Source of the DNA: Erodium maritimum
Lineage: Eukaryota > Streptophyta > Magnoliopsida > Geraniales > Geraniaceae
Reading direction: 5' to 3'
DNA: 64,000 bases
NCBI GenBank assembly: GCA_963921825.1
Contig: OY997589.1
Coordinates: forward strand, 50,214,546-50,278,545
Position 1 is the stretch's first letter. Every line of letters begins with the position of its first letter. Positions 10,514 through 22,208 of the stretch are shown here, piece after piece. The notes beneath the pieces were generated by a model, which was not told where the DNA came from, ran no database searches, and worked only from the letters and a program-made list of their open reading frames with translations. Both the position numbers and the translations under genes were made by a program.

Positions 10514-13500
10514 TCATACTGTGATTCTGCAGTGAATGTCGAGGTCATCCTTCATTTGTCCTAGGCGTTGTTCTGCAACTTCTTCAGCTTCAGATGCTTT
10601 CCTGCAAGCTTCTTTCACCTGAAAGAACATAAGAGGTCAAGAACCATTCACCTGAAAGAACACGTTTTTCAACCACAATAGTAGCTCTATCAATTGAAAT
10701 TATAAAGCAGTTTTAAAGCTACTAAAATATTTATGCCACTTGTATGTTGAAGAACTAGTATACAGAATATAGTGACTTCCCTTAACAACTTGAATATTGC
10801 AAGTATTACTGCCTCCATCCCACAAGTTATGCATGTTCTCTATTTTGGGATAGACCATGGTGCTTGTCCATTTTCGAAAGCAAACTTCATGTCTGATTCA
10901 CGCACTTAACTGTCCTCATAATTGGCTTTAATGTATATTATCTAATGCATTAAATAAAAAGAGATGCAATTTTTGCATGGCAACTCTTCAAAATCCAATA
11001 ATATGCTATAGGTCACCATATTTAGCTCATAAAACAAATGGAAGGGTCACTATGATTCTAGCTATCTAAAAACTGATTCATCTCGAAGAGCTCAGTTTCT
11101 TATTTGAGTTGGAATTTAAACTATAATGCATAGTTAAGAGTTTACTTGTAACTGATGGTCAATCTACGAACCATAACAAGCAAGAATCAGATAATTGCAT
11201 CTTCAGTTCATGAAGCATATACCTGATTCATCCAGACACCAACACTACTAGATTTCTCCAGAATATTCCGCAAGTTTGCCAGTTCATTAATGAGATCCAA
11301 AGTCAATTCTTCAGTATCCTGCATCTGATTTCTTGAGAATTCAAATGCCTTCTCAGCATTGAGACGAAAGGAAGAACAATTCAAGCAAGTGCAAAGTCCT
11401 CTGCATCCTCGAGGGTTTCTTTTGAGAATCCCCTTTTGGGAACCAACTGAAGAATTTCCCAATGGAGGAGCAGACATCTCAAAGCATGAGTTATGAAGCA
11501 ATCTCGTTGCTTCAGCTGGGCCTAACGACCCAGTTCCGCCTTCTTCACTTTTAAGAGATGAAGGTTGTGATGTTAAGTTTGCACCTTCTAGAGATGAAGA
11601 TCCATGACTGACAAGAGAACATAATGTCACTGATGATGGTCTGTTGTTTCCACATATTGACAATGTAATATTAGTCACTGTCTCCAACTTAGGATCTGCT
11701 GCTGATTTAACATCTTTAAATTCATGCAAAGCTCCTTCCATGTCGAATGATACAGCAGAACCTTTAATGTCTACAGGAGATGTCACATTAAGTTCAGCAT
11801 TATTAGTTGAACCAGAAGCAGCAATGAACGTAGCCCCCGGCATGGCATCTGAATGACCTAGATGTTGCTCTGCATGACAAGGGGTTGAATTATCTGTCGG
11901 AAGTTTTTTACAATCAGAATCCACAAGCGTTTGAGGTGGCCTTTCTTTTAAACACCCCATCATTCTTGGAAAGCAATTATTTACTGAAGCACCTACAGAC
12001 ATATTTGCATGAAATGTCAGGTTTTAGTTATAACATCCCCAGGTAACATAACTGTGACTTGATGCAATCACAAACATAGAAAAAATCTGAGACAAGAAGG
12101 TTTACAAGAATTTTCTTTTGCAACATCCATCAAATAGGGAAGCAATCTCCTATAGCTGAATGAACCAGGACTTCTGAATATCTTCTGCCTCGAGCATTGG
12201 TTTAGAACCTATAGCATTTCATGCCAAGTGTTGTTAGCAAGTCACATCAAAAGAAACAAAATAATTGCACATATGTTATAAGCCCATATATTAGTATTAG
12301 ACAAAAGCTTTTATTGACCAATATATTAAGATAGCTCCTTACCGATTTGCTCTTAAAACTAGATTGATTTCTTTTATCATGCACCAGACTATCATGTCTG
12401 GAAATACATCCATTTGATGACTTCTGAAGATAGCTTTCTGAATTCAGCAAAGCACACTCCGCTCTGCTACTTTCAGTTCTGTCCACCTTTGGTTTAGCAC
12501 CAATAGTAGCATCAGGTGGTGTAAACTGAAGTTCTTCATTTAGGCCACCTTTTATATCATAATAGTCACCTTTCTGCCTTACATTGAAAGTATTGATATT
12601 CGCTGTACTAGTAACACTTGGCTGGTCTTTATCAAATGCCTCAGTCCCCCCATTATTTGGTGTCTTTAAACAGCTACCATCATCAGCTGAGACTAAAGAG
12701 CAAACACTTGAACCAGATGGAATTCGAGATCCAGTGACTATTTCCATAGATGTCAAGTGTTCTTCACTGCCATCTAGCAATCCATTGGAACAAGAATCAC
12801 TGGCATGATAGTCTTCTGCAGAATTGCCAGCATTGAATGTCTCTACTGAGGTTTTTAGTTTGCTAGTAGCCAATGATTGATCGGCTGATTTCTCTTCAAA
12901 AAGCTTATCACCCAATAAGCTTTGATCAATATTAGGATCACCTGTATTCATAAATGTCCGGATATCAGCTTTTACATTTTTCAGGAGAGGGGGTAAAGCA
13001 TAACTTATGTGGCAAAATATTAGGCAAAAGAAATAGAGCATACCAGGGAGGCTAGAACTATCATTTTCCATATTCATCAAATATGGTAGCAACCTTTTGT
13101 AACTGAATGAGCCTGCTGGCTTGAAAAGCTTTAATCGGTATCGTTGATTAAGATCCTATGCCAATATCAGCAAAATACAATTAGGTTTCCTAATAACAAA
13201 CCAAACAATATAATATCTATACATAACTATAAAATCAATATATGTCAAATCAAAGCAGCATAACATCCATCAAGCTTATAGTACATATTAAAGAAAATTT
13301 ATATGATTACACAATCTTACCCTCTTGTTCCTAGCGATAGAGCCACTTCCTTTGTCAAATTGGGTTCCTAGACACTCCACAACATGTCCTCCACTTTTCT
13401 TTACACCAACATTTGAGGGATTTTCTGGTACAGAGGCAGGAACCCCGGAACTGGCTTTCTCTTTTTGTAATTTAGCAACAATCTCTGGATCAGGTGGTGT

Positions 13501-14070
13501 GGCCTGATCACATTCATCTTCAATAGAATCAAAGACCCCATCTGGGATTTTCACATTTGCGTTGGAATTAAATTTCGGGTCCTCTACAGAAACTTCCCTA
13601 TCAAATTCCTCCAGAACCCCAACTCCAGCAGCTTTTCTACTATTGAACCCATTTCCCGTATCCGTGTTTTCATCCATGGAAGATAGATTAGGATCTGTAC
13701 CTTTGGTTCTCCGAGCTTTGCGAGAAACTCCATTTCCGATCCGCTCTTTACCATCCGAAATCGGACCGACATCTCTGTCGGTAGATGGAGAAAAGATCCG
13801 CCTGACGCGGAGGTCCTTGATGAGGATTTGAGAGACGTCGCCGACAGCACAGTGGCCGGAGGTTGTCTTGGGCTGTTTGCGGCGCGAAGGTGGTTCCATG
13901 GAGTGGAGTCTGGTAAGGGGGTTGTCCCGGTGAACGGAATCGGGACGGCCACGGCCGGATCGGCTGCGATGAACGAAGATCTGGGATTTACTGCGAGTCA
14001 GAATGACCGCAAAGGGATTGGACGATCTCTTCCGTTTGTTTGAGCCCAATTGCTTTGCTTCCATGTCCAT
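10514..14070 (-). CDS. Six-exon plant gene, uncharacterised protein (821 aa) with duplicated exon motif
   Basis: I do not recognise a named gene, and the function is unknown. Exons on the minus strand are 14070-13321, 13155-13044, 12968-12343, 12208-12106, 11992-11223 and 10618-10514. All introns are GT...AG, phases agree throughout, and the 2,466 coding bases end in TGA. The start is the first in-frame ATG (MDMEAKQLGSNKRKR). The N-terminus is basic and nuclear-like (SNKRKR, PPSRRKQPK). Exons 2 and 4 encode near-copies, LKLFKPAGSFSYKRLLPYLM and QKIFRSPGSFSYRRLLPYLM. Exons 3 and 5 are Ser-rich and probably disordered. Exon 5 ends with a Cys cluster (CRGLCTCLNC) and a helix (AEKAFEFSRNQMQDTEEL). 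Exon 6 continues the helix (VKEACRKASEAEEVAEQRL). The layout suggests a nuclear scaffold or adaptor protein, by inference only. No lesions are seen. Confidence 0.9.
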
Positions 14071-14142
14071 GACGAATTGAGGGTCACAGATGCAGACAGA
14101 CACAAGGAGGGCTGCAAGGAAATATGTTCAGTGGTTGACTCT

Positions 14143-14151
14143 GGCGGGAAA
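14143..14151 (-). promoter_or_regulatory. E2F-like site upstream of the six-exon gene
   Basis: The minus strand reads TTTTTCCCGCCAG about 75 bases upstream of the ATG at 14070. TTTCCCGCC fits the plant E2F/DP consensus. A weaker partner (TTTCCCTCC) lies further upstream near 14175. If functional, it would tie the gene to S-phase expression. A 9-base match alone is weak evidence. Confidence 0.4.
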
Positions 14152-14189
14152 AAGATGGAGGGAACTCAATTTGGAGGGAAATTCACCCG

Positions 14190-15049
14190 ATTAGAAAATT
14201 ATATTATATTGGTACGAAGCCCAGCTAGATGCAGACCAGACAGGCCCATCAACGATCGGCAAGTCGTAGTCCGATTTGGTTACAAAATGTTTCGTATTTG
14301 TAGGTACCCGTAGTAGGATAACTAGGTAGGTACTTTTTATTTTGCAATCTTGAGAATTAATTTGAACAACGCATTTAAAATATTAACCGTTCAAGAATTA
14401 ATTTGAGAATTTTGTTGAGAGGGAAACGATGGAATATAATAGATGAATAATGATGAAACACAAAAAAATCACCAACCACTAAAATGAAAATACTAAACGC
14501 ATAAACTTAGCAGTAGTAGATCGTACCACAAAATAAAATAGCTCAAGGCACTGAACCGATTCACTGAGATGTTCAAAAGTGGATATTGTGGTAGGGTCTA
14601 ACGACACTGATACAGCAAATCTGGATTGGAAGCTAGGGTAGAGCAGACCCATTTCCAGCAAAAGTATTGTGGTGAGCTGATACTCACCCAGGATGCCAGC
14701 GTGCACCGTCCTCCCTCAAATGATAAACTTAGGCTCCAAAACGTGGGATTGTTGGCCTCCAAGAAGGTAAGAGAGTACCATACCACTCTTAGTGGAACCT
14801 CTACCACCTTACGTCCAGTGGGGCGGTGTTGATAGCCAACTCCCATTGGACAACTTCATACTCATTTGGCGAGGTGAAAGGGTTTGACGCCACCGCCGCT
14901 ACACGGTTTACTCCAACGGAGCGTGAAGATCCATGACTGCCCGACCCACAAGTGGGTGGGCCTACTCGACCCAAACCACAAATGGGTTGTACTCATAATT
15001 CTCAAAATATTTTGGTTGTGTCAAAATATAAATTCTCTATAGTGGAATC
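14190..15049. other. Unassigned sequence upstream of the gene
   Basis: Holds the presumed promoter side of the six-exon gene and then low-information sequence. Overlapping open frames on both strands at 14480-14850 (about 60-80 codons) have no recognisable motif and may be retroelement debris. I see no defined ends. Confidence 0.35.
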
Positions 15050-15300
15050 CATGGTGACTTCGAGGGTAGAGGACTCAAGTCATACTTTGGTATCTGAGGT
15101 ATACTCATGATCCGGTCTATGGGGTTAGAGGACTTAGTGTGGGTCATCCAATACTAATTCTCTAATTAGTATCTATAATATTTACTTCATATCTCTATAT
15201 GCATGATCAGTAAAACCACATCGTATATTCAATCATCATACTAGTCTAAGTAACGGTTTATACTAGAGACGTATGCATAATTTACTTATTACTCCCAAGA
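15050..15300 (-). repeat. Fragment of old LTR family X
   Basis: Shares GTGGGTCATCC, CATATCTCTATATGCATGATCAGTAAAAC-like words and CCAAGAGTT with 6500-6720, and in reverse complement with 18590-18700. It is a short, decayed LTR piece without visible termini or TSD. Confidence 0.5.
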
Positions 15301-18300
15301 GTTGTTTTATCGGGAAAAGACACCTTAGAGATAGGATCACATCTGTATGTGTTAATTACTGACACATTATCTCACGTTTTTAACTTTTTTTCGTCCTCAT
15401 TTAGCACAAATGTCACGTCTTTATTTTTCTTTTAGTTTTTCGCCTTTCTCCTCCGCGTGTTTCTCTCTTTGTAGTTAGCCCGAAGAGCCCAACAGAAGAA
15501 GTTGATGTAGGACCTTTGGAAGTTGCGCCAAACCAACAACGAAGAAAATAATTGAAGAAGACAATGCCCCTAAACATACACATCATGGAAGCTTCAACCT
15601 CCGAACTGTTTAGGAGCGGACACATGGCAGCATCCTAACAAAGGATACACTAGGATTTGTGCTACACGATGTGCACCTTAACATTATTCGTCGTGAAGCC
15701 CCTCTTCTGATATGTTGTGAAGACCTTCACTTCATGGATATTTCGAGCCTACACCATGTAGTTTACAAATGTTACACAGCGTGATGTCACATTTTACATG
15801 GTGTGTAAGGTGGTCAGTCGAGACTATAAATATAGGCTTTGGCCTTGGGATTTTGGGATCTTACACACATCCTTGAGGGAACAAGAGAGGTCTTTCTACA
15901 TGAGGGTTAATCTAAGGTCGGAAGGTGATGTCATAGCCTTGAAGTGAGCGATCTCCGGCATCTGGAGGCCGTTCAGAGCGAGAGCGACCACGACGACGGT
16001 CCGAGAAGATATAGTCTATAGCTAGAGTATTATCTAAATTTAATCTCTCCTTTCTTCTTGATTTTTGTACCATTATTGGCTGTATTGAGACATTGTTTAT
16101 TCTATTATGGGTGCTTCTTTTTCTCATGGCATGTGATTTTTGGATAGATGAATTGACGTTATTGTGATTTGTTTTAGTTGTTTGTCGATGTGATCTCTTG
16201 TGATGATTCAAGTCTTCTTCCTTTTACATTTCCTTTCAATTTGAGCTAGGTCGAATTCATGGTTCAGGTAGTTTGTGGTTTGACTATCATTCGAGTGGTT
16301 GAGTCATTAATAGCTTGATGCCCATTCGGTAGCTTGGAGTAAGGAAATGAACCAACTTTAGGGTGATTAGTTAAACTGAGGACCCATCCAGAGCATAAAC
16401 TTAATTTTTTTTTTTAATCATTGGAAGCTTGGAAAAGGAGTTCTTAATGGATGACCACGATCTTGACCTCCCAAGTCGATTAAGTGTTAGAAATCTCATT
16501 TCAATCTCTCTAAATCGACCCGAGACCAAGTGTTATCCACATAATGAACCGCCTTTTCAACCAAGGTTGTGTCTGTTGTTCAACAGGCTTCCTAAAGTAG
16601 TTATTGCAGGAAGGCGAGGTGCAATTTGGGGTGACACTACATACCAAGATGCATAGTTGGAATGAGTCGTAATCATAGGTTGGGGGACCAAGATACATAG
16701 TTGGAATGTGTCTTAACCGTCATAGATGGGTAGGATAACTAATTTCCTTTACCACTAGGTAGGAGATTATCAGATTTATACGATCAACACTGATGCTTAG
16801 GAACGAGTACGCCTTTTAAAGTGGGTAGAGATTCTACCCTTATATAAGTATAATACACGTCCTATATCATACCCATTTGATCATTTGCATAAACTTTCAT
16901 CAGAGTAGGGGCTCTCTATCTCATTTCATCATCAAGTCGCCGCTAGCGGCGCCGTGGTCATTAGTCATTGTCGTCGTAGTGGTCTTTCCTTTCCTAGTGA
17001 TCTCAGTTCGTCTCCGCCTGATCATCGTGCGTCCCACCTGGTTTTGTGTCGCCCTCAAGCCTCTTTCTTTCCCTCAGATTTGGTTGGTCTTCTTGTTCCT
17101 CTCTCTTGGTTGTGGTAGGTGCTCGTCTGCTGTTAACGTTGGTCGGGCGAGCTGCTAGAGCCATCTCTGGCCTCTATTGAAGATTAAAAGGATTATGGGG
17201 CCGGGGGCTATCACGATGTTGGGCGGTGGTCCATTCTTGGTTGTGGTGGCTACTTGGCTGCGTGAGTTCTACGGGTGTTGGTGTTGTCTTGGTTTTCCGG
17301 CGAACAAGGGAGTCCGGTGTGATCGTGGGTTTTCCCAAGTGTGATATGCGACGATGGAGAGGTATGGCTTGTGGCGTTGGAGATGTGTGGTTGGTAGGTG
17401 TTGGTCGTTGGGTGTATTTGTTCTAGCGACCTCACCGACATGAAGACCTGTTTTCTGATGTTAATTCAGGTTCAGAATCTTCTTCATGATTCTACAACAT
17501 GTTTGGTGCATAGTACGAGTTAGGGTTGATATTGATCTTAATTTAAATTCAAGGATGGGATAATTCGTGGGCTGCAAAGCCCATTATGCCTATTGGCCTA
17601 TTTTTATTTTTCCGCTTTAACCAATGGGCTTTAACGTTTAAGGGGCTTACAATACTTCGAGACAATTGGAGTGGCATGAGGAATAGACTCGAGCTTCAGT
17701 TTGTAGTCTTGTTGTTGTTTTCCCTCTGTTATTGTTTTTGTTTATGTGGGCTGCATTTCTACAGTTCAGGGTTCGACCCTTTTTTGAGCTCTTGTATTTC
17801 GATCTCTTTTTGTAATCGTTTTTCAGTGATTGACCTTATAGATCCTCTCTACCTTGGAGAGTGAATCTTTTTAAATAAATTCCGAGCTTATAAAAAAGTA
17901 TGGGACACGTCCTTAACTTATGATAATGTCCTTCGTTCCGATTTCATGGTAATCTTAAGGGTGATCAACATTCATGAAATAGCCAACTGTTAATATCAAG
18001 AAAAGTTGTTGGGATGACCGCCGTGGTCGGGTGTAATGACCCGACTTGTAATTGTATCTAAGCTTACTTTTGGAAATTTTCTGAGGTGATTGATACGAGT
18101 TCTTGTCGCAGTTTGTGTACCAACTTGAGTTTCCTTTGCTACCATCATGGAAGTTAAATAACACCAATTTCACGCACATTTGTATTTTTTTTATCTCATA
18201 TGCATGATTCACCTTTCATTACTTGCTCTCTTTTCTCCCTAATATTAACGCATGCTCCTCCTTGTTAGTGACAATCCTTGTATATCTCCTCACTGTAGTC

Positions 18301-18424
18301 CCTCTAAGGGTCATGGTTTCTTTACCCCTAATTTCACTCATTGGATTGCAACTTGTATAGTGTTATAAAAGGAATAAAGAAAAACTAGCCTAAGGTAATG
18401 AAAACTTTAGGTTAATAGTAATTG
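15301..18424. other. Unassigned intergenic sequence with possible LINE tail
   Basis: About 3.1 kb without a recognisable conserved protein. The part 16900-17895 is GC-richer, has several open frames lacking domains (for example 16877-17158), and ends in CCTTGGAGAGTGAATC...AAATAAATTCCGAGCTTATAAAAAA. That ending resembles the LINE tail at 9920-9950, so it may be a LINE leader/ORF1 remnant. The rest shows no gene, RNA or transposon boundary that I can support. Confidence 0.35.
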
Positions 18425-18886
18425 AAAACGCCTTATTATCATTATGTTGCAGTGTTATTAAAAACGTGAATATACTACTTCATATAAGGTATTGTGGAAC
18501 ATTTTACCCAATAGTAGAACGCTTATAATAAAGGAAGGAGCCTATTCACTAATCCCTACCCTAATCCGATGGTCAGAGCTAGTGTGATTTTTGATTGGAA
18601 GATCATGTTTTACTAATCATGCATAGAGAGATATGTGTCAATGTCACAAAGGTCGAAGAGTTTGACATTGGACGACCCACCTTGAGAATGCTCCATAGAA
18701 CAAGACATGAGTATTTCTTAACTACCAAAATAGACCTTAGTCCTAGGACCATGACATCACCATATGATCTACATGATGTTGATTCGCATCTTGACATAAC
18801 TCAACGCTAGCCTTGACAAGAAGGCAATAAAGGTTATGCTCAGATATGGATACACGCATGTGAGACATATGAGTGATGGTCATAAG

Positions 18887-20574
18887 TGTTAGTCTTAGTG
18901 CCCGTAGTTCAATCCTAAATGTCCAAATGTATATATCATCGTTAGCAATAAAATTAAAGCGGCTTTATATTACTTATGTGTTGGAGTAATATATCGATGT
19001 GTGCTCTGATCTATGCCCACCATGCGAATAGAACCATAGATCGAGATAGATCACACTCGATGGGTCCCTAGTCAACAAAGCTTCACTAGAAGCGACTAGT
19101 ATGAAAGATGGCTCTTTATGGCTTACGTTCTGTTAGTCATTGGAATGGGATTCCGGAGTCTGATCATAGATATCATGTGGGACATGATATTGGACGACCC
19201 GCCCTGAATATGTGCCATAGATTAAGTCATGAACATATTCAGTGTTGTAGCTTGTCATGTATCCTTAGACCAAGGAGTCTTTGTGATCGCTATGTAGTCA
19301 ACAACTGAGTTTGACCTGAGCCTAACGTTGTCCGTAACAGGGCTTCCATAACGGCCAGGATTGGCTTGGGGACGGGCTACATGAGTGACACGAAAGATGG
19401 CTAAGGGATTTATCCCTCATACTAAGGTATGGGAAAGATATCGGTTCTCGGCCACTTGATCGAGAGTGACTGGAAGAATAGCATGGCCATGCACATGATA
19501 CTGGGTATCATATCTTCAGTCATCTCACATATCAAGGAACGGTGATTGAGAATAATAAGGATGACGGCTCTATGCCTTATCTCAATCAGGATATCGGAGA
19601 TAAAAGGATAATGACAGGGACGACGGAAAGGTTAGAATCGACAGGGTCGATTCGTTATGTAGTGTCAGGCAATACTAAAGTCTCGTTAGTTGCCACTTAA
19701 ATAGGATCAAGTAAAATGGGATTTTACGTTGATCTATTGACATGCATAAACCTAAGGGTCACACCGGAGGATGAAACTCATTGACACATTTATGGAGAAT
19801 GGCCAAAAGGGAGTTGTCTCGGGACATGACCAAAACTGGGTTTTGGGTCATGTGCCCGTAAGTGAATAGGACTTCACAGATCGAGACAAGGCTTGGAGTC
19901 TTGGGATTGATCGCGTCGGATAATGTTGGACATTTCCGGTATGGAAGGCATGGAGGCGATGAGCGAATCACGGGACCTCGTTGGAACTGGTCACGGGCCA
20001 TGTTCCAAGAGGCCCATGAAAGGCCCATGCAACCAAGGCCCATGGAACTAATTAATCAAGTCTTGATTAATTAGTACTAAGTAAGCAAGACAAGGATTAA
20101 GGTGTTGGTGATTCACCACCTAACCCAATCTTGTCTTGCCATACTTTGTCCTATTTACACCTTACTTGACACCATACTTGTCCCATGCCTTTAGTTGGAC
20201 AAGTATGGGTTTTGTTATGTTTAAGTCATCTTTTTTCAACATAACAAACACAAGACAAGAATAGGAAACACATTTTCTCTCCCTCTTCCATGGCCATTTC
20301 GGGTTTGGCTAGTTTCCTCCTCCATTTTTGTGTTCTTGAGTCCTCAAAGAGAAGAACTACGTGGCTTTGATTCCCATGTGGATACGTAGGCGTCTTGGAG
20401 ACTCAAGCCAATCATTCGTTAACCGGTGTTCTTGTTTTGGTAAGAACTAGTGCTGAATTTTTCTCTTGTTAATCCATTCTTTGTTAGTTGTTTCATGGTT
20501 CTAATTGTCTCTTGGTTTTCATTGATTTTCCGCTGCGAGTTGGTTCATCTCCAACCCTACCTCGAGACCCAACA
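18887..20574 (+). mobile_element. Solo copia LTR A (1,688 bp)
   Basis: Begins TGTTAGTCTTAGTGCC and ends CCTCGAGACCCAACA, identical in layout and length to the LTRs of copia element B. It is flanked by the perfect 5-bp TSD ATAAG (18882-18886 and 20575-20579) with no internal region, so it is a solo LTR left by LTR-LTR recombination. Its small open frames (19108-19308 plus, 19759-20043 minus) recur in sister LTRs only because the copies are young. A perfect 27-base palindrome lies at 20048-20074. Confidence 0.95.
20048..20074. promoter_or_regulatory. Perfect 13-bp-arm palindrome in the copia LTR
   Basis: CTAATTAATCAAG, one T, then its exact complement CTTGATTAATTAG. It is present at the equivalent place in the other LTR copies (for example near 30339, 39702, 61508 and 63686). 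In LTR D a MITE has inserted at its edge. It could be a binding site for a homeodomain-type or other dimeric factor, or a hairpin in the RNA. Function is not shown. Confidence 0.6.
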
Positions 20575-21224
20575 ATAAGGACTTGTCACTTGTATTCATA
20601 CAAGTCATATGTCATTAAGGGCCCCTCTTGATGAGTGGAGGTTTGTGGAAGAAACATGACCATGCGTGTGATTTATCACCTACAATCCGAACTTATGATC
20701 AAAAGAACTTATAAACTGAATTTTTAAAGGATGATAGTTCTATGCCTTTTGTTGAGTCATGACAATCGCCAAACAATAAGAGGATGAGATCACTTATGGT
20801 AACATGATTTGACAAAGACAAAGTCAGAGTTCGTATAACTTGGGTAGTTATGCACTACTGCAAATAAGTACTTGGGAGACGGATTGGATCCGTCACCTAA
20901 GAGGACGTATCCGTCACCCAAGTTCTTAGGTGACGGATGCATCCGTCGGTAGGGTAAAAACTTAGGTGACGGATCCAATCCGTCACCCAAGGTTTTCACT
21001 CTAGCCACGGATCCAATCCGTCAGCCAAGTGTATCCGTCACCCAAGGTTGTCACTCTAGCCACGGATCCAATCCGTCAGCCAAGTGTATCCGTCACCAAG
21101 TGTAATAATAGATTAATAAAAAAATATGAATCTAACTAGCATCCGCCACATCACCCGCCACGTCACCGCCCACATCACCAACCGGACCCGCGAGACCCGC
21201 CACACCGCTCCGCCAGCCCGCGCG

Positions 21225-21296
21225 CACACCATGGGGTTCGAACCCCTGACCTCATGGTACCAAATGCTGTGCCTTTTACCAACTCAGCTAGGGAGT
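21225..21296 (-). other. tRNA-like sequence (Pol III A and B boxes) inside the CACTA element
   Basis: On the minus strand TAGCTGAGTTGG (21290-21279) fits the tRNA A box and GGTTCGAACCC (about 21245-21235) the B box, with tRNA-like spacing. The D and T arms are recognisable, but the acceptor arms do not pair (AACTCCC against GGTGTGC) and the anticodon stem is poor. It is therefore a tRNA relic or tRNA-derived (SINE-type) head rather than a working tRNA gene. No isotype is assigned. Confidence 0.5.
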
Positions 21297-21495
21297 TTTT
21301 GTGTTATATGTATGATTAGAAAATATATATACACTGTTTAACTAATTATATATAGCTTTATATAATTAAATTCAATAGCTTTATATAATTAAATTAAATA
21401 TTTTTTGTTATCAACGTACTTAGTACCTATTGTCAACTAATTATTTATAGCAAGTTAATTTTTTCATGTGCGCTACATTGTTTATATTTATATAA

Positions 21496-21700
21496 GGATA
21501 AATTACAAATATGTACCCTTAACTTATCACGTTTATCTGATACCTATCCACAACTTTTTTTTAACTGATACCTACCCAGATGTTTAGTTATATGACAAAT
21601 AGACCCTTTTTCTCTGTTAACTTTTTTCTAAAATGACGAAAACGCCCTTAGTGATTTTTAAAAATATTTTTTTATAAATAAATCTGAAGTGATTAAGTAA

Positions 21701-21762
<62 letters not shown>

Positions 21763-21928
21763 CAAAAGTGATTTTTTAAATAATTTTTTAAAAACAATTA
21801 TTGAAGTGTGGTTGAGGGTATTTTCGTCATTTTAGAAAAAAGTTAACAGAAAAATGGGCTATTTGTCATATAACTACACATCGGGATAGGTATCAGTTAA
21901 AAAAAAGTTAGGGGTAGGTAATTTACCC
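21496..21928. mobile_element. MULE-type MITE nested in the CACTA element (433 bp)
   Basis: Begins GGATAAATTACAAATATGTA and ends GGTAATTTACCC. The long inverted arms carry TGACGAAAACGCCC and its complement. A perfect 9-bp TSD, TTTATATAA, lies at 21487-21495 and 21929-21937. It belongs to the same family as MITE 2 at 8003-8758 (shared arm words and central TA run). The 9-bp TSD and arms of over 100 bases suggest a Mutator-like system. Confidence 0.9.
21702..21761. repeat. (TA)n microsatellite
   Basis: About 30 TA units at the centre of the nested MITE, where the two arms meet. Confidence 0.95.
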
Positions 21929-22152
21929 TTTATATAATACTAAGACAAGGATAACACAAATTTTCTTGATCGTTTTCTCGATTCGAAGTACAAAATATTG
22001 TTTTTTTTGTGATCAAATACATTATATAACTTTTTTTACAACAATATCAATCTAATGATTATAAACTTGTGAATTATGGACACCGGTCGCTCAATGTCGG
22101 GTTTCAATTTGATGCCCAAGTTCAAAGATAAAATTAAAATAGTGGAAATAAT

Positions 22153-22155
<3 letters not shown>

Positions 22156-22206
<51 letters not shown>
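22156..22206. repeat. (TA)n microsatellite
   Basis: About 25 TA units, followed by an inverted pair of GGATATATGCATCCGTCG words inside the CACTA element. Confidence 0.95.

Positions 22207-22208
<2 letters not shown>

Noticed and set aside
13325..14043. Plus-strand frames overlapping exon 1 of the minus-strand gene
   Set aside because: Shadows of the true minus-strand exon, whose splice phases and composition fit a real gene.
16877..17426. GC-rich plus-strand frames as a host gene
   Set aside because: No domain or clear splice structure, and a LINE-like A-rich tail downstream makes retroelement debris more likely.
19108..19308. 66-codon frame MALYGLRSVSHWNGIPESDH repeated at many places on both strands
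   Set aside because: It lies inside the copia LTR and recurs wherever the LTR does. Conservation reflects young copies. LTR E and copia C's LTR break it.
19759..20043. 94-codon minus-strand frame (MGLGCMGLSWASWNMARD) repeated in LTRs
   Set aside because: Antisense frame of the same LTR, with no domain. It is shared only through LTR identity.
21225..21296. Functional tRNA gene
   Set aside because: A and B boxes are good, but the acceptor arms do not pair and the anticodon stem is weak. Listed as a tRNA-like relic instead.
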